From Amycolatopsis thermalba (lineage in GTDB: Bacteria > Actinomycetota > Actinomycetes > Mycobacteriales > Pseudonocardiaceae), in NCBI RefSeq assembly GCF_003385215.1, contig NZ_PQHW01000061.1:1-41141 (forward strand): 41,141 nt of DNA, read 5' to 3'. Made by a program: the position numbers and the translations under genes. Below, piece after piece: positions 23,125 to 31,049 of this stretch (position 1 is its first letter; each line of letters opens with the position of its first letter). The notes under the pieces are model-generated. The model saw only the letters and a list, made by a program, of their open reading frames with translations. It ran no database searches and was not told where the DNA came from.

Positions 23125-24075
23125 ATGGCGGGCAGCAAGGTCGGCAGGCGGGCGTTCCTCACCGCGGCTCTGGCGGGCGCGGCGAGCGCTGCCTGCAGCA
23201 GTGGTGGAAATTTCTTTTCCGTGCCAACGCTTTCCGGGCCGCACAACCGGCTGGACGCCCCGGCCGCCGGGTTGCGCGGGTTCCCGGCGCAGGTCGCCAC
23301 GCACAGCGTGGTCGACGACCACCTGCTGGTCGGCTACTGCGGCGCGCCGGGCAGCCCGGCGCTGGGCCGGATGACCGGTGACCTGCAGGCGGCTTCGGCG
23401 CAGCTGCGCGAGCTGATCGCCACGTACCCGAAGGACCGGCCGGTGGTCCCGGTGGTCGAGCTGATCGCCACCACGGTGAACCCGACACCCGGGCCGGACG
23501 GCATGTTCCGCAGCCGGGCGAACGACAGCACGATCCGGCGGTACCTGGACGCGGCGCGGGCGCTGGGCGGTCAGCTGCTGCTCGACATCCAGCCCGGCCG
23601 CGCGGACTTCCTGCCCGAGGTGAAGGCGTTCGAGCACTGGCTGGTCGAGCCGGACGTCGGTGTCGCGCTGGACCCGGAGTGGGCCGTGGAACCCGGTGTC
23701 GTGCCCGGTGAGGAGTTCGGCGTCACCACGGGCGAAGAGCTGGACGGGGTGGCCGCCTACCTCGCCTCGCTCGTGGCGGAGCGCCGGCTGCCGGAGAAGA
23801 TCATGGTGTACCACCAGGTGGCGGTGTCGGTCGTGCGCGACATCGCCGGGCTGAAGCGGCACCACGGCGTCGCCGTGATCAACGTGGTGGACGGCATCGG
23901 CAGCCCCGAGGCGAAGAAGGCGACCTGGGACCTGGTGATGAAGCGCCGCCCGCCGCACGTCAACGCCGGGTTCAAGCTCTTCTACCAGGAGGACACCCGC
24001 AACGGGCAGGCGCTGATGACACCCGAGCAGGTGCTCGCGCTCAACCCGAAGCCGGTGTACGTGGTGTACGAATAG
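23125..24075 (+). CDS. exported (Tat- or lipoprotein-type) protein, function unknown
   Basis: This 316-residue protein starts with a signal containing a twin-arginine motif 'VGRRAFLTAALAGAASAACS'. The Cys after 'SAA' could be lipidated, although the lipobox is poor. The mature part contains 'RPVVPVVELIATTVNPTPG', 'QLLLDIQPGRADFLPEVKAF' and 'PDVGVALDPEWAV'. This looks like a TIM-barrel-type extracytoplasmic family found across actinomycetes; I know no reaction for it. Acidic residues in 'LDIQ' and 'LDPEW' could be catalytic in a glycosidase-like barrel, which is speculation. A strong hairpin terminator follows the stop. Confidence 0.75.
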   Translation: MAGSKVGRRAFLTAALAGAASAACSSGGNFFSVPTLSGPHNRLDAPAAGLRGFPAQVATHSVVDDHLLVGYCGAPGSPALGRMTGDLQAASAQLRELIATYPKDRPVVPVVELIATTVNPTPGPDGMFRSRANDSTIRRYLDAARALGGQLLLDIQPGRADFLPEVKAFEHWLVEPDVGVALDPEWAVEPGVVPGEEFGVTTGEELDGVAAYLASLVAERRLPEKIMVYHQVAVSVVRDIAGLKRHHGVAVINVVDGIGSPEAKKATWDLVMKRRPPHVNAGFKLFYQEDTRNGQALMTPEQVLALNPKPVYVVYE

Positions 24076-24118
24076 GGCCCCCGAGCGCGGGGCAGTTGGG
24101 AGTCCGCACTCGGGGGCC
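24076..24118 (+). terminator. strong hairpin terminator
   Basis: GGCCCCCGAG (24076-24085) and CTCGGGGGCC (24109-24118) pair perfectly. The stem extends inward by GCGG/CCGC after one mismatch. It begins at the first base after the stop codon of the exported protein. Confidence 0.75.
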
Positions 24119-24354
24119 ACTCGCCTGCCACAACGCTCCGAGGGGGAGTTCGAGCGCCGGGCAAGACGGCGGTGCCGGAGGTGTCGCGCCCACCCTCCGC
24201 GCGGGCCTTACCAGTGAATCGAGGCGAAAGCAGGGCGTGTTACTGGCGGGTCTTCAGCAATTTCCGGGGATCCACGAGATGTCGTCGAGTTCGGCGTGGC
24301 AGAGGGCCTGCCGGGTTTCCTGTGAGCTGGCTCGCATGCCCCACGACGCTAGCG
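24119..24354. other. intergenic region, nothing recognised
   Basis: About 235 bp separate the terminator from the repeat-bearing promoter of the next gene. I see no coding character, hairpin or RNA motif in it. Confidence 0.4.
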
Positions 24355-24401
24355 ATTGTTGAACGATCCGTCAACCCGGTTGCTCGATTGTTCAACGATC
24401 C
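24355..24401. promoter_or_regulatory. direct repeat ATTGTT(G/C)AACGATCC, 32 bp apart
   Basis: Two 15-bp copies (24355-24369 and 24387-24401) differ at one base and are spaced 32 bp, about three helical turns, so they face the same side of DNA. GTTGA...TCAAC within the first copy also makes a short inverted repeat. They lie 45-90 bp upstream of the small gene at 24446, next to a TATTCT -10-like hexamer (24404-24409), so they are probable activator or repressor sites. Confidence 0.55.
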
Positions 24402-24445
24402 CCTATTCTGTGGCGCACCACACCGTTCTCGGAAAGGTGCCAGCG

Positions 24446-24679
24446 ATGACCGCGTCCACCCTCAGCCACCGCGACGTCGAGTTCCTGAAAGCGGTTGCCG
24501 ACGGCCGCGTGGAACTGACCGCGAGCAGCGAGCCGCACGTGTACGTCGACGGTCTGTCCTGCTGCGACCAGTTCGGCGCGCGGCTGCTGATCCACGCCGG
24601 CCTGGTCCGCCGGGTGCCCGGCACGGGCGCCCGCATCCCCGCCAAGCTCACCGACGCCGGCCGCGACGCGATCCGCTAG
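24446..24679 (+). CDS. small winged-helix-like protein, function unknown
   Basis: This 77-residue protein reads 'LSHRDVEFLKAVADGRVELT', then 'DGLSCCDQFGARLLIHAGLV', and ends 'AKLTDAGRDAIR'. The tail resembles the end of a MarR/PadR-type winged helix ('LTxAGRxAL'), and similar short proteins are common in Pseudonocardiaceae. GGAAAGG lies 8 nt before the ATG. The promoter carries a duplicated site. The stop TAG shares the tetranucleotide CTAG with the stop of the convergent permease gene. It may be a small DNA-binding protein, but no partner is evident. Confidence 0.65.
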   Translation: MTASTLSHRDVEFLKAVADGRVELTASSEPHVYVDGLSCCDQFGARLLIHAGLVRRVPGTGARIPAKLTDAGRDAIR

Positions 24680-25704
24680 CGGTTCGTCCTGAGTGGACGG
24701 CTGCGGTAGAGGACCGCGACGAACGCGGGCACGCCGAGGATCGACGTGACCACGCCGACCGGCACCTCCCGCGGATCGAGCACCGTGCGGGCCAGCGTGT
24801 CCACCCACACCAGGAACACCGCCCCGGCCACGGCGGTCACCGGCAGCAGGCGGCCGTGGCCCGGGCCGACCAGCGCGCGTGCGGCGTGCGGCAGGACCAG
24901 CCCGACGAACCCGACCGCCCCGCAGGCGCTCACCAGCGCGGCGGTCAGCAACGCGGTGACGCACAGCAGCACGATCCGGGTCCGGGCCAGCGAAACGCCC
25001 AGCGCCGCGGCGAGGTCCTGGCCGTAGGCGAGCACGTCGAGCGTGCGGGCGTGACCGAAACACACGACCAGCGCGACGGCCAGCACACCGGCGCACACGC
25101 CGGCCTCGGACCAGGACGCGCTGCTGAACGACCCGAGCAGCCAGAACAGCACGCCCCGCGTGGTCTCCGCGTCCCCGGCCGTCAGCACGACGAACGAGGT
25201 CAGCGCGGAGAACAGCTGCATCGCGGCGACGCCGGACAGCACGACGCGTTCGGTCGTGCCACCCAGCGTCTGGCTGAGCAGCAGCACGAGCCCGAACGAC
25301 AGCACCGCGCCGGCGAACGCGCCCGCGGACAGCGACACCACGCCCCCGCCGACGCCGAGCACCACCACCAGCACCGCGCCGGTCGACGCGCCCGAGGACA
25401 CCCCGAGCACGAACGGGTCGGCCAGCGGGTTGCGCAGCAGCGACTGCATGACCGCGCCGCACACCGCCAGGCCCGCGCCGCACACGGCGGCGAGCAGGGC
25501 GCGCGGGATCCGCAGGTGCCAGACGATGCCGTCGCGGACCGGGGTCAGCACCGGGTCGCCGAGACCGAGGTGGGCCAGCACGGTGGCGTAGACGTCGCCG
25601 ACGCCGATCCCGGCCGGGCCGATCGTCACCGCGACGGCCAGCGACACCACGAGCAGCGCGAGTCCACCGGCGCACAGCGGCGCGGCGCGGGCGGTGCGCC
25701 TCAC
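24676..25704 (-). CDS. FecCD/BtuC-type ABC transporter permease
   Basis: This 342-residue polytopic membrane protein has about ten hydrophobic segments. It shows the FecCD motifs 'HLRIPRALLAAVCGAGLAVC', 'NPLADPFVLGVSSGAS' and 'GAVGFVGLVLPHAARAL', the last contacting the ATPase, and ends 'DPREVPVGVVTSILGVPAFV'. Its GTG start overlaps the TGA of the upstream binding-protein gene, so the two are translationally coupled. With the cobalamin riboswitch upstream, the likely cargo is vitamin B12 or a cobalt corrinoid. No ATPase subunit follows; the next gene is convergent. Confidence 0.92.
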   Translation of the reverse strand: MRRTARAAPLCAGGLALLVVSLAVAVTIGPAGIGVGDVYATVLAHLGLGDPVLTPVRDGIVWHLRIPRALLAAVCGAGLAVCGAVMQSLLRNPLADPFVLGVSSGASTGAVLVVVLGVGGGVVSLSAGAFAGAVLSFGLVLLLSQTLGGTTERVVLSGVAAMQLFSALTSFVVLTAGDAETTRGVLFWLLGSFSSASWSEAGVCAGVLAVALVVCFGHARTLDVLAYGQDLAAALGVSLARTRIVLLCVTALLTAALVSACGAVGFVGLVLPHAARALVGPGHGRLLPVTAVAGAVFLVWVDTLARTVLDPREVPVGVVTSILGVPAFVAVLYRSRPLRTNR

Positions 25705-26696
25705 CCGGCCAGCCCGAACCCGCGCAGCGCCGCGGCGACCTGCTCGGTGCCGTCGACGGTGCGCAGCGTCGGGTTCATCGCCTGCCCGGACAGCAGGACG
25801 TAGCGTTTGTTCCGCACCGCGGCCAGGTCGCGGGTCACCGGGTGCGATTCCAGGAACGCGATCTTGGCCGCGGCGGACTCGGCGGTCTGCGAGCGGCGGG
25901 TCAGGTCGCCGAGCACGATCACGTCGGGGTTCCGTTCGGCCACGGTCTCCCAGTTGATCTGGGGCCACTCGTCGCGGGTGTCGTCGAAGACGTTGTGCGC
26001 GCGCACGGTGGTCGCGATGATGCCGGGCGCGCCGCAGCAGCCGGCGAGGTAGGGGGCTTCGGAGTTGGCGAACCAGAACATCAGCCGCGCCTTCGACGCG
26101 TCGGTGCCCGCCGCGGCGCGCATCCGGTCCCGCAGGCTGCCGATCAGCTGTTCGCCGCGGTCCTCGACGCCGAAGATCCGCGCGAGGTCCCGGATCTCGG
26201 TGTAGACCGCGTCCATGGTCAGCGTCTCGGTGCGGGCGCCGTCGCCGCCGCCGCTGGTGTCCTTGGCGCACTCGGTGGGCGACAGGTAGGCGGGCACGCC
26301 GAGCTGCTCGAACTGCTCGCGGGTGGCGACCCCGCCCTTGGCGAGGGTGGCGCCGAACGAGGCGGCGACGAAGTCCGGTTCGGCGGCCAGCACGCTTTCG
26401 AACGACGGGTAGTTCTCGGCCAGCCGGGGCACTTTCGCGTTGGCGGCGGCCAGGTGCGGCAGGACGGGGTCGGTCCAGGTCGCGGTGCCGGCCATGCGGT
26501 CGGCGAGGCCGAGGGACAGCATGATCTCCGCCGCGCCCTGGTTGAGCGCGACGGCCCGCTGCGGTGGTTGTGACACGCGGACCTGGTGCCCGCAGTTGTC
26601 GATCACCACGGCGGCGGTGGCCCCGGAGGTGGCGCTCGCGCACCCGGTCAGCACGAGCACGGCGGCGAGCAGCGGAACGGTGATCGATCGGCGCAC
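25701..26696 (-). CDS. ABC transporter substrate-binding lipoprotein (BtuF/FecB type)
   Basis: This 331-residue protein has a lipoprotein signal 'LLAAVLVLTGC' with lipidated Cys19. The body is a two-lobed cluster-A binding protein ('RAVALNQGAAEIMLSLGLAD', 'ERNPDVIVLGD', 'ALRGFGLAG'). The GTG start has AAGGGG 6 nt upstream. It is first in a two-gene unit with the permease. A cobalamin riboswitch lies in its 5' leader, which argues for a corrinoid ligand rather than iron-siderophore. Several Cys residues ('APYLAGCCGAPG') are unusual for a mature domain of this family. Confidence 0.9.
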   Translation of the reverse strand: MRRSITVPLLAAVLVLTGCASATSGATAAVVIDNCGHQVRVSQPPQRAVALNQGAAEIMLSLGLADRMAGTATWTDPVLPHLAAANAKVPRLAENYPSFESVLAAEPDFVAASFGATLAKGGVATREQFEQLGVPAYLSPTECAKDTSGGGDGARTETLTMDAVYTEIRDLARIFGVEDRGEQLIGSLRDRMRAAAGTDASKARLMFWFANSEAPYLAGCCGAPGIIATTVRAHNVFDDTRDEWPQINWETVAERNPDVIVLGDLTRRSQTAESAAAKIAFLESHPVTRDLAAVRNKRYVLLSGQAMNPTLRTVDGTEQVAAALRGFGLAG

Positions 26697-26754
26697 AGCG
26701 GCCCCTTGCGTCGAGGGCTCATGCGCGGAGCCCGGTCCGGCGGTCTCCCCTGGC

Positions 26755-26910
26755 GGGGTGCCAGCAGGTCTTCGGACTCGGGGTCGTCCGGGCGGAACGC
26801 CTTCCCGGACCGCGTGGTCCAGTGGCCGTTGTCCCGCCCGTCGCCGCTCACCGCTGCGCGTCAGTTCCGGATTCGCACCGGATTCCCTGGCCCTTGGCGG
26901 GCACGACTGG
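26755..26910 (-). ncRNA. cobalamin (vitamin B12) riboswitch
   Basis: Reading the minus strand, the conserved parts occur in order. GGGAATCCGGTGCGAATCC is at 26887-26869, followed by GGAACTG and the AGCGGTGA segment. The B12-box core GCCACTGG is at 26826-26819, then GGGAAGGCG. The 3' hallmark GAGTCCGAAGACCTGCTGG is at 26779-26761. The aptamer ends about 60 nt before the start of the binding-protein gene it should control, and a GC-rich stretch between could be the expression platform. B12 would switch the importer off. The exact ends are approximate. Confidence 0.93.
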
Positions 26911-26920
26911 CGCGCCCACG

Positions 26921-27694
26921 CTACCAGGCCTGCCAGGCCAGGGTCACGGCCAGGCCGATGCCCGCGAGGGCGATCGCGACGCGCAGCGGGGCCGGCGGCA
27001 GCCGCCGCACCACCGCCGGGCCCACGAAGGAACCGGCGATCAGGCCGACGCACAGGGCCGCCGCCGCGGGCCAGAGCACCGGGCCGGTGAACGCGAACAC
27101 CAGGGCGGCCACCAGGTTCGCCGCGCCGGTCACGATGTTCTTCGCCGCGTTCGTGCGCGCCAGCGGTTGGGTCCACGCTGCGGACAGCAGGGCCAGCATG
27201 ATCACGCCGGCCGCGGCGCCGAAGTACCCGCCGTAGATCGCGACCAGGAACGCGCCCCCCGCGGTGCCCGCGGTGAGCCCGCCGTCGCCGCGGCCGGCGC
27301 GCTCGGCCAGCCGCGGGGAGAACAGCAGCAGCACCGACGCGCCGCCGATGAGGAACGGGACGATGTAGGCGAACGTGCCCTCGGGCGTGAGCAGCAGCAG
27401 GGCGCTGCCCGCCGCGCCGCCGACCGCGGTGATCGCGCACAGCCGCAGCAACCGCGTCCGCTGGCCCCGCAGCTCGGGCCGGGAACCGGCCGCGGACCCG
27501 ACCGTGTTGCCCATCAGCGCCACGGTGTTGGTCACGTTCGCGGCGACCGGCGGCATCCCGATCGCCAGCAGCGCCGGGTACGACACCAGCGACGCGAGCC
27601 CGGCGATCGACCCGGTCAGGCCCGCGCCGACCCCGGCCACCACGAGGAAAACCAGCTGCCACGGGCCGAGGGTGAGGATCGGGTCAGCGGGCAC
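26921..27694 (-). CDS. TSUP/TauE-SafE family membrane transporter
   Basis: This 257-residue membrane protein has seven or eight hydrophobic helices. It carries the TSUP repeats 'GAGLTGSIAGLASLVSYPAL', 'VAANVTNTVALMGNTVGSAA' and 'YGGYFGAAAGVIMLALLSA', then 'NAAKNIVTGAANLVAALVFA'. The family moves sulfite, sulfoacetate or other organosulfur anions. The GTG start has no ribosome site but has TAAATT about 10 nt upstream, so the message is probably leaderless. It ends just upstream of the riboswitch, so it is on its own transcript or reads into the B12 leader. Confidence 0.87.
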   Translation of the reverse strand: MPADPILTLGPWQLVFLVVAGVGAGLTGSIAGLASLVSYPALLAIGMPPVAANVTNTVALMGNTVGSAAGSRPELRGQRTRLLRLCAITAVGGAAGSALLLLTPEGTFAYIVPFLIGGASVLLLFSPRLAERAGRGDGGLTAGTAGGAFLVAIYGGYFGAAAGVIMLALLSAAWTQPLARTNAAKNIVTGAANLVAALVFAFTGPVLWPAAAALCVGLIAGSFVGPAVVRRLPPAPLRVAIALAGIGLAVTLAWQAW

Positions 27695-27774
27695 GTCGGG
27701 TCAATTTACCGCAGCGGCAACCGGTTTCCCGCCGCGCGAGACGAATCCCACTCCTCCACTGTGGATCCGGCGGA

Positions 27775-28596
27775 CTACGGCTTGCGGGCGGTGACGAGCC
27801 AGGTGGCCGCGCCCAGCATCACCCCGTCGGGGGTCTGGTGCGGCTGGAGTGCTTCGGTGAGCGCGGCGACCGCCCGCTCGACGGTCTCCGCCGGATAGCG
27901 CTCGAAGATCGCCTTCACCATCGCGCCGCGGCTCAGGAAGCCGGCCGCCTCACGCGCGTCGGCGCCGATCCGGACGGGTTCCCGGACGGCGTCCACCGCG
28001 ATGCCCGTCAGCCCCGCGCCGCTCAGCAGTTCGCGCAGGTAATCCGGCTGGGCGAAGGAGAACGGGCCGGGGCCGGGCGGGGCGGCGTCGCTGGTGTCGA
28101 CGTACGGGGCGATGGCGTCCAGCGTCAGCGCCCGGTGCTCGTTCTCCCGCAGGTCCTGCCAGCACAGGAACGCCAGCCGGCCGCCGGGCCGCAGCATGCG
28201 GGTGACGTTGGCGAAGGCGGCGAGCGGGTTGTCGAAGAACATCACGCCGAACCGGCTGAGCGCGAGGTCGAAGGTGCCCGCGCCGAAGTCGTGGACCTGC
28301 ACGTCGGCCTGCTCGAACCGCACCCCGTCGAGACCGGCGGCGCGCTCCCGGGCCACGGCGAGCATCGGGCCGGACAGGTCCGCGCCCAGCACCGTCGCGC
28401 CCTGCTTGGCGGCCAGCAGCGTGGTGGTGCCGCAGCCGCAGCCGATGTCGAGGACCCGCTCCCCCGGCTCGATGCGGGCCGCGCCGAGCAGGTGCGGCGT
28501 GAGCCGGGCCAGCATGGCGTCGTAGTGCTAGGCGTGGTCGGCCCAGTAGCGGCCGATGTCGCCGTTCCAGTCGCGTGCCTCGTCTTCGTTGGCCAT
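27775..28596 (-). pseudogene. SAM-dependent methyltransferase interrupted by an in-frame TAG
   Basis: From the ATG at 28596 the frame reads 22 residues, 'MANEDEARDWNGDIGRYWAD' then HA. It meets TAG at 28528-28530 and continues in the same frame for the rest of a class I methyltransferase ('HYDAMLARL', 'VLDIGCGCGTTTLLAAKQGA', 'VLGADLSGPML', 'RMLRPGGRLAFLCWQ'). The first 22 residues are clearly the true N-terminus of this family (W-N-G-x-x-G-R-Y-W-A). One G-to-T or C-to-T change would create the stop. Translation could restart at ATG 28515, giving 246 residues with the SAM site intact. It may be a real nonsense mutation or a sequence error. Confidence 0.8.
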
Positions 28597-28643
28597 GCGG
28601 TCACGTTAGCCGCGTCGCCGCGCCGGTGGCGTAACCTGCGGCC

Positions 28644-29153
28644 ATGTCCTACTCGCGCCCCGCCGCGCCGGAGGAGCTGCGGCCGCTCGAGGTGTTCGGC
28701 AACTCGGCGCGGTTCCTCTACGACGAGGACCACTTCCGCGCGCCCGAGCCGGCCGCGAGCTGGCTGGCCGAGCACGAACTGGGCTCGTTCCCCCTGGACA
28801 CGCGCGGGCTGGAGCGGCTGGTGCGCTTCCGCGAGACGCTGCGCGACCACCTGGACGGGGTGGACGTGTCGGCCGCGCTGAACGAGTTCGCGGCGTCGGC
28901 GGTGGCCGGTCCGCGCTGGCCGGGCCCCGCGCTGGCCGCGGCGCTGGAGGGTGTGGACGGCCTGATCGCGCGGCTGCTGGAGGTGCTGTTCCGCGCCGAG
29001 GTGACGGGCCAGGCGCGGCGGCTGAAGCCGTGCCGGGCGCCGGAGTGCCGCTGGCTGTTCTACGACCGCTCCCCGGCCGGGAAGAGCGTGTGGTGCAGCA
29101 TGGACCTCTGCGGGGCGCGGCACAAGATGCGGGCGTACCGCTCGCGCCGCTGA
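28644..29153 (+). CDS. CGNR zinc-finger protein (ABATE domain)
   Basis: This 169-residue protein has an N-terminal ABATE-like stress-sensing domain ('VFGNSARFLYDEDHF', 'GLERLVRFRETLRDHL'). The C-terminal CGNR zinc finger reads 'KPCRAPECRWLFYDRSPAGK', then 'VWCSMDLCGARHKMRAYRSR'. The four zinc Cys are present. The name-giving CGNR is CGAR here, so the Asn is replaced. The family is thought to be transcriptional regulators. It is divergent from the interrupted methyltransferase with 47 bp between starts, so the two probably share control. Confidence 0.88.
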   Translation: MSYSRPAAPEELRPLEVFGNSARFLYDEDHFRAPEPAASWLAEHELGSFPLDTRGLERLVRFRETLRDHLDGVDVSAALNEFAASAVAGPRWPGPALAAALEGVDGLIARLLEVLFRAEVTGQARRLKPCRAPECRWLFYDRSPAGKSVWCSMDLCGARHKMRAYRSRR

Positions 29154-29175
29154 GCAGTGCCCCAGCCGGGTGGCC

Positions 29176-30018
29176 TCAGCCCAGCCGCAGGCGCTCCCCC
29201 AGCCTCGTGATGTAGCCGACCACCTCGTCGGCGTCCCGGTCCGGCAGGCCGAACAGCACCTCGGTCACCCCGAGCGACCTCCAGTGCGCCAGCAGCTCCT
29301 CGTCCGGGCGTCCGGCGAGCGCGATCACCCTCGGCTGCCCCTCCCGGCCGGCGTCCTGCCAGATCTTGCGCAGCAGGCGCACCTTGTCGTCCAGGTGGTG
29401 GTCCCGCGGCGTGGTCAGCCAGCCGTCGGCGGAGCGCGCGATCCAGGCGAACGTCCGCTCCGTGCCGCCCGCCCCGATCACCACCGGCACGTCCCCCACC
29501 GGCTTCGGCCACGCCCACGACGGGCCGAACCGCACGTGCGCACCCTCGTACGACGCCTCCTCGGCGGTCCACAGCGCCCGCACCGCCTCCAGGTACTCGC
29601 GCAGCACCGTCCGCCGCTGCCCGGCCGGGAGGCCGTGGTCGGTCAGCTCGTCGGCGTTCCACCCGAACCCCGCCCCGAGCACGACCCGGCCGCCGGACAG
29701 GTGGTCGAGCGAGGCGATCGTCTTGGCCAGGGTGATCGGGTCGTGCTCGGCGGGCAGCGCGACCGCCGTCGACAGGGTGATCCGCCGCGTCACCGAGGCC
29801 GCCGTGGCCAGGGCGACCCACGGGTCGAGCGTGCGCAGGTACCGGTCGTCGGGCAGCTCGGCGGTGCCGGTGCCCGGATGCGCCGCCTCCCGGCGGACCG
29901 GGATGTGGGTGTGCTCCGGCACCGCGAACGAGTCGAACCCGGCGTCCTCCGCCACCCGCGCCGCGTCGGCGGGCGCGATCCCGCGGTCACTGGTGAACAG
30001 CACGACCCCACACCGCAC
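29176..30018 (-). CDS. LLM-class (F420-type) flavin-dependent oxidoreductase
   Basis: This 280-residue luciferase-like barrel protein has 'DAARVAEDAGFDSFAVPEHT', 'RITLSTAVALPAEHDPITLA', 'TIASLDHLSGGRVVLGAGFG' and 'NADELTDHGL'. This pattern is typical of actinobacterial F420-dependent oxidoreductases. The GTG start has GGGAGG 6 nt upstream. A perfect 18-bp palindrome matching the KstR steroid-regulator motif lies 22 nt before the start. This suggests a role in steroid or related lipid catabolism. The substrate and whether it uses F420 or FMN are unproven. Confidence 0.88.
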   Translation of the reverse strand: MRCGVVLFTSDRGIAPADAARVAEDAGFDSFAVPEHTHIPVRREAAHPGTGTAELPDDRYLRTLDPWVALATAASVTRRITLSTAVALPAEHDPITLAKTIASLDHLSGGRVVLGAGFGWNADELTDHGLPAGQRRTVLREYLEAVRALWTAEEASYEGAHVRFGPSWAWPKPVGDVPVVIGAGGTERTFAWIARSADGWLTTPRDHHLDDKVRLLRKIWQDAGREGQPRVIALAGRPDEELLAHWRSLGVTEVLFGLPDRDADEVVGYITRLGERLRLG

Positions 30019-30039
30019 GGCGGCCTCCCGTCTCCGAAG

Positions 30040-30057
30040 ACTAGAACACGTTCTAGT
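30040..30057 (-). promoter_or_regulatory. KstR-like operator (perfect palindrome)
   Basis: ACTAGAAC-AC-GTTCTAGT is a perfect inverted repeat with 8-bp arms. Its core TAGAACACGTTCTA fits the published mycobacterial/rhodococcal KstR consensus TnnAACnnGTTnnA at every fixed position. It sits just upstream of the LLM oxidoreductase start, where a repressor would overlap the promoter. Confidence 0.75.
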
Positions 30058-30101
30058 AAATCACGCCGGCGGAAGCCGGTGCACGGCCCGAGGCGTGACC
30101 G

Positions 30102-30704
30102 TCACGCGGTGCGCAGCGAGCGGGCCCACTCGGCGAGGTCGGTGACCGTCCACTCCGGACTCGGGTGGGCCGGGAGCGGGCGGCGGCCGTCGCGGGTGAC
30201 GAAGGCCGTGCGCAGCCCGGCGGCCTGGGCGCCGGCGATGTCCCAGTCGTGCGCGGCGACCATGACCGGCGGCTCGCCGTCGTGCTCGACCAGCGCGTAG
30301 GCGGCCGGTGACGGCTTGAGCGCGCCGGCCGCTTCGGCCGAGTAGAGCGCATCGAAGCCCAGGTCCGCCAGCTGCGCCTCGATCACCGCCTGCGGCGAGT
30401 TGCCGAGCGCCACCAGCCGGTGCCCCTGGTCGCGCAGCTCGTCCAGGGCCGGGACGACGTCCGGGTGCGGCGGCAGCGACCGCAGGGTCTCGGCGAGCTT
30501 CGGCACGTCCACCTCGGGCGTGATCGTGCGCGCACAGGCTCCGGCCAGCTGCGCGAAATCCTGGTACCGGTCGCTCGCGGTGACCACCAGCGCGGTGTGG
30601 ATGAGCAGGTCGAACCACCGCGTGCGGGCCTCGGTGCCACCGAGGACGTCGTCCAGCGGCGCGAGGTCGAGCAGCGTTTCGTTGATGTCGAAGACCAGCA
30701 GCAT
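30102..30704 (-). CDS. HAD-superfamily haloacid dehalogenase type II
   Basis: This 200-residue HAD hydrolase has nucleophile Asp6 in '[14 protein letters not shown]', motif II '[16 protein letters not shown]', motif III Lys in '[15 protein letters not shown]' and motif IV '[20 protein letters not shown]'. The 'FDxNETL' start and 'AHDWDIAGA' are typical of the (S)-2-haloacid dehalogenase branch, which hydrolyses 2-haloacids or acts on unknown phosphate or halide substrates. It is divergent from the ArsR-rraA operon with a palindrome between. The ATG has no clear ribosome site. Confidence 0.88.
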   Translation of the reverse strand: MLLVFDINETLLDLAPLDDVLGGTEARTRWFDLLIHTALVVTASDRYQDFAQLAGACARTITPEVDVPKLAETLRSLPPHPDVVPALDELRDQGHRLVALGNSPQAVIEAQLADLGFDALYSAEAAGALKPSPAAYALVEHDGEPPVMVAAHDWDIAGAQAAGLRTAFVTRDGRRPLPAHPSPEWTVTDLAEWARSLRTA

Positions 30705-30711
30705 CCCGGCA

Positions 30712-30733
30712 AGGTACTATCACCTTCGTACCT
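30712..30733. promoter_or_regulatory. ArsR-type operator candidate
   Basis: AGGTAC (30712-30717) and GTACCT (30728-30733) form an inverted repeat with a 10-bp spacer, between the divergent HAD gene and the ArsR gene. ArsR dimers bind such spaced palindromes, so it may control both directions. Confidence 0.5.
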
Positions 30734-30749
30734 AGGACAAGGGGACGCG

Positions 30750-31049
30750 ATGGACCTCGATCTCGGCACCGTGCTGTCGGCCCTGGCCGATCGGCACCGG
30801 CGCGGGGTGGTCGTCGACCTGCTGGACCGGCCGGACGGCGAGCACGCGTGCGCCTCGTTCGAGCTGCCGGTCGCCAAATCGACCCGTACCCACCACTGGC
30901 GCGTGCTGCGGCAGGCCGGGCTGATCCACCAGCGCGACGCCGGCAACGGCAGCTTCGTGCGGCTGCGCCGGGACGAGATCAGCGCGCGCTTCCCGGGCCT
31001 GCTGGACTCGATCCGGCACGCCCACCACGACGAAAGGCGATCCGAGTGA
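30750..31049 (+). CDS. ArsR-family winged-helix regulator
   Basis: This 99-residue protein has a winged helix: '[20 protein letters not shown]', then '[20 protein letters not shown]', then wing '[20 protein letters not shown]'. AAGGGG lies before the ATG. No metal-binding Cys motif of the arsenic type (CVCxxC) is present and only one Cys is seen, so it probably senses a small molecule. Its TGA overlaps the rraA GTG by GTGA, so regulator and enzyme are translated together. Confidence 0.88.
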   Translation: MDLDLGTVLSALADRHRRGVVVDLLDRPDGEHACASFELPVAKSTRTHHWRVLRQAGLIHQRDAGNGSFVRLRRDEISARFPGLLDSIRHAHHDERRSE

